In this document: positions 5,243 to 6,898 of the stretch, one piece after another
How the letters are laid out: the number at the start of each line of letters is the position of its first letter
Position numbering within the stretch: the stretch's first letter is position 1
Source of the DNA: Planctomycetota bacterium
Lineage (GTDB): Bacteria; Planctomycetota; Phycisphaerae; Phycisphaerales; UBA1924
Direction of reading: 5' to 3'
Assembly (NCBI GenBank): GCA_023412695.1
Contig: JAEYNG010000004.1
Span: 1 to 6,898 of the forward strand
DNA length: 6,898 nt
Translations under genes and position numbers: made by a program
Notes under the pieces: generated by a model
What the model saw: the letters and a program-made list of their open reading frames with translations, nothing else
What the model was told of the DNA's origin: nothing
Database searches by the model: none

Positions 5243-6355
5243 ATGGACAGCGGAATACGACCATGGTGGCTGACGGTCCCGATCGACATCCTGCGCGGGC
5301 TTGAGGCCACGCTCGCTGTGCCGCCCGAGGGCCAGATACTGCTCGCGAAGGTGGACATTCAAACGGTTCTGCCTGCACCGACCACGGACCCGTACAAGGA
5401 ATTTGAGGACGCGATGAGCGGCGCGGACAATGCGCCGGATGCGCGTCGAGGCCTGGCGGAGTGCATCGCGCCGCACCTTGCCGTGCTGAGCGGGAGCGCC
5501 GATCAGGATTCCGAGTTCGCCCGCTGGGTGCTTGCGCAGACGCCTTGGGTGTACACCCTCAAGGATGAGGACTTTGTGCACTACGCGCGGTGGCCTCGGC
5601 TGCAGGGGCTGAGCATTCACCAGTCGCACATCAGCGGCAAAGCGTTCGAGAACATCGCCAACGCGCTCCCGGATTGCAAGCGGCTGAAGCTGATCAACAA
5701 CCGGCCGCGGAAGCCGTATTGGGAAAGTCTCACGAGCCTGAAGACGCTCGAGGAGCTTGTCGTCGCGGAGAAGACGTTCGGCGATGAGTACTTGGATGTG
5801 CTGCTCGCACTGCCGCAGTTGAAGCGGCTCGAGCTTCCGGGCGGTGCGATGTCGCCTGCGGGGCTTGCGCGGTTGGCCGAGCATCCGACGATCGAATCGC
5901 TGTGGGTGAGTCCGGTGGATGACGACACGCTCGTTGCGCTCGCGGGCGCGAAATCGCTGCGATCGATCCGCACCTATCGACCGACGGTGACCGATGACGG
6001 CCTGAAACGGATGGCCGAGCGAACGGGGACGCTCCGCGAGCTGTTGTTCACGGGCGCGGGCAAGATCACCGATGCTGGCGTCGAGGCGGTCGCGGCGATG
6101 CTGCAGTTGACGCACCTGTATTTATCGGGCGCGAAGATCACGAACGCCGGGGTCGAACGCCTTGCACGGATGAAGAACCTGGTCGAGCTCGACATCGGGA
6201 GCTGCACGAAGGTGAACGACAAGGCCGCGCCTGTGCTGGCCGAGATGAAGAACCTGAAGATGCTCCGCATCACTGGGACGAAGATCACGCCGCAGGGGCT
6301 CGGAGTGATCGGGAAGGGGCTGGGAAAGGGGTGCAACCTCGTCACGAAGGGGTAG
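5243..6355 (+). CDS. Leucine-rich-repeat protein, probably cytoplasmic
   Basis: The 370-aa product has no signal peptide or membrane segment. Residues 1-115 are a non-repeat region; the phrase WPRLQGLSIHQSHI (117-130) begins a run of about ten LRRs of 22-26 residues extending to the C-terminus. The clearest are LRELLFTGAGKITDAGVEAV (264-283), LTHLYLSGAKITNAGVERLA (289-308), LVELDIGSCTKVNDKAAPVL (313-332) and LKMLRITGTKITPQGLGVIG (338-357). The 'KIT-x-x-G(V/L)' consensus is of the cysteine-containing/RNase-inhibitor-like type abundant in planctomycetes. LRR arcs bind proteins, so a scaffold or inhibitor role is likely, but no partner is indicated. The N-terminal region PPEGQILLAKVDIQ resembles a small strand-rich domain I cannot name. 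ATG 5243 has AGGGG at 5233-5237 with a 5-nt spacer. It starts 33 nt after the cyanophycinase-like gene and could be co-transcribed. Confidence 0.85.
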   Translation: MDSGIRPWWLTVPIDILRGLEATLAVPPEGQILLAKVDIQTVLPAPTTDPYKEFEDAMSGADNAPDARRGLAECIAPHLAVLSGSADQDSEFARWVLAQTPWVYTLKDEDFVHYARWPRLQGLSIHQSHISGKAFENIANALPDCKRLKLINNRPRKPYWESLTSLKTLEELVVAEKTFGDEYLDVLLALPQLKRLELPGGAMSPAGLARLAEHPTIESLWVSPVDDDTLVALAGAKSLRSIRTYRPTVTDDGLKRMAERTGTLRELLFTGAGKITDAGVEAVAAMLQLTHLYLSGAKITNAGVERLARMKNLVELDIGSCTKVNDKAAPVLAEMKNLKMLRITGTKITPQGLGVIGKGLGKGCNLVTKG

Positions 6356-6364
6356 ACCCGCCGC

Positions 6365-6370
6365 TACCGT
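6365..6370 (+). promoter_or_regulatory. Candidate -10 box for the Mug gene
   Basis: TACCGT (TANNNT form) lies 5 nt before ATG 6376, and no Shine-Dalgarno is present. This repeats the arrangement at 4061-4066 and suggests leaderless expression. No good -35 element is visible, and translational coupling from the LRR gene (stop 20 nt upstream) is an alternative. Confidence 0.3.
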
Positions 6371-6375
6371 TGCTC

Positions 6376-6898
6376 ATGGCGCGGGCAGGGAAGCCGACAC
6401 CGTCGCAGTTGAATGCCGCAAACGGGAAGCGCACCGTGCCGGATGTTCTTGCGCCGGGGCTCGACGTGCTGCTGGTCGGCATCAATCCCGGCCTGTGGTC
6501 GGGCGCAACGGGGCATCACTTCGCGCGGCCGGGCAACCGGTTCTGGCCCGCGCTGCACAGGGCCGGCCTTACGCCACGGCAGCTGCATCCTTCTGAAGAG
6601 CGTGAGCTGCTCAAGCATGGAGTTGGGCTGACGAAGCTGGTGTCCCGCGCGACGGCGACCGCGGCGGAACTGACGGATGCCGAGGTTCGCCGGGGCGGGG
6701 CGCGGATCCGGCGGATGGTGCGGGAGTTGAGGCCGCGGAAGGTCTGCTTCCTCGGCGTCGGCGCGTACTGCCAGGCGTACGGGCTGAAGCGGGCGACAGT
6801 CGGGCGGCAGGAGGGTCTGTTCGAGGGTGCCGAGCTCTGGGTGCTCCCTAATCCGAGCGGGCTGAACGCGAACTACCAGCTCGCGGACTTTGTGAGGT
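6376..6898 (+). CDS. mug: G/U mismatch-specific DNA glycosylase (Mug/TDG family), 3' partial
   Basis: The 174 visible residues belong to the Mug/TDG branch of the uracil-DNA glycosylase superfamily, which removes uracil or other damaged pyrimidines opposite guanine and starts base-excision repair in the cytoplasm. Motif 1 is LLVGINPGLWSG (32-43); Asn37 of GINPG matches the catalytic Asn of Mug. FARPGNRFWPAL (49-60) is the conserved segment after it, VGLTKLVSRATATAAEL (83-99) follows, VCFLGVGAYCQAYG (123-136) is the strand before the last motif, and LPNPSGLNA (157-165) is motif 2 (NPSGLS in E. coli Mug), which wedges the DNA. E. coli Mug is 168 aa, so with its slightly longer N-terminus this protein should end soon after the window edge. 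The first ATG after the LRR stop is chosen; no Shine-Dalgarno is present. The basic N-terminus (MARAGKPTPSQLNAANGKR) is typical of relatives and may touch DNA. Confidence 0.9.
   Translation, partial: MARAGKPTPSQLNAANGKRTVPDVLAPGLDVLLVGINPGLWSGATGHHFARPGNRFWPALHRAGLTPRQLHPSEERELLKHGVGLTKLVSRATATAAELTDAEVRRGGARIRRMVRELRPRKVCFLGVGAYCQAYGLKRATVGRQEGLFEGAELWVLPNPSGLNANYQLADFVR

Noticed and set aside
1..6898. tRNA, rRNA, insertion sequence, integrase or defence-system genes
   Set aside because: I found no cloverleaf, rRNA-like stretch, transposase motif, terminal inverted repeats or known defence-protein motifs in the window.

Overview
The window is GC-rich DNA of bacterial chromosome type, with short intergenic gaps and genes mostly on the + strand. 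The likeliest source is a planctomycete, probably of the Phycisphaerae. This rests on recognition, not a search: the secreted S41-type protein opens with a domain of a kind seen in planctomycete secreted proteins, a leucine-rich-repeat protein carries 'KITDAGV'-type repeats common in that phylum, and there are TANNNT boxes 5-6 nt before start codons that lack a Shine-Dalgarno.

Layout. Bases 1-66 hold a degenerate short tandem repeat. It runs into an open frame on the + strand that enters from the window edge and encodes an unrecognised helical protein; this frame lacks a natural stop where coding signal fades (about 550-600) and stays open to 1357 across the next two genes. Two minus-strand genes follow as a likely pair: a VOC/glyoxalase-fold protein (1466 down to 1107) and a RimJ/RimL-type GNAT acetyltransferase (1093 down to 551). 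Divergent from them is a small, very basic Arg/Thr/Ser/Ala protein (1618-1980) that looks like a disordered nucleic-acid-binding protein.

A 205-nt structured spacer (1981-2185) contains a 10-bp direct repeat, several stem-loops and a 13-bp terminator-like hairpin. It precedes a 612-aa secreted S41-family peptidase-like protein (2186-4024), a lipoprotein of the cyanophycinase/S51 family (4073-5209), a cytoplasmic LRR protein (5243-6355), and a Mug-type G/U mismatch DNA glycosylase that runs off the right edge (6376-6898).

The genes do not form an obvious single pathway. The S41 and S51 neighbours are both predicted to be exported and both belong to peptidase families, so a shared role in peptide or polymer breakdown outside the cytoplasm is plausible but unproven. 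The cyanophycinase-like and Mug genes each have a TANNNT box placed for leaderless transcription, so the + strand genes may be several transcription units and not one operon.

The most striking large-scale signal is compositional. The + strand is C-rich from the left edge to about 4500, whichever strand is coding, then becomes G-rich to the right edge, with the change inside the cyanophycinase-like gene. I saw no rRNA, tRNA, CRISPR array, transposase or phage gene, and no clear new multi-gene system. The best candidates for something undescribed are the N-terminal domain of the S41 protein, the basic protein with its structured 3' region, and the skew switch.
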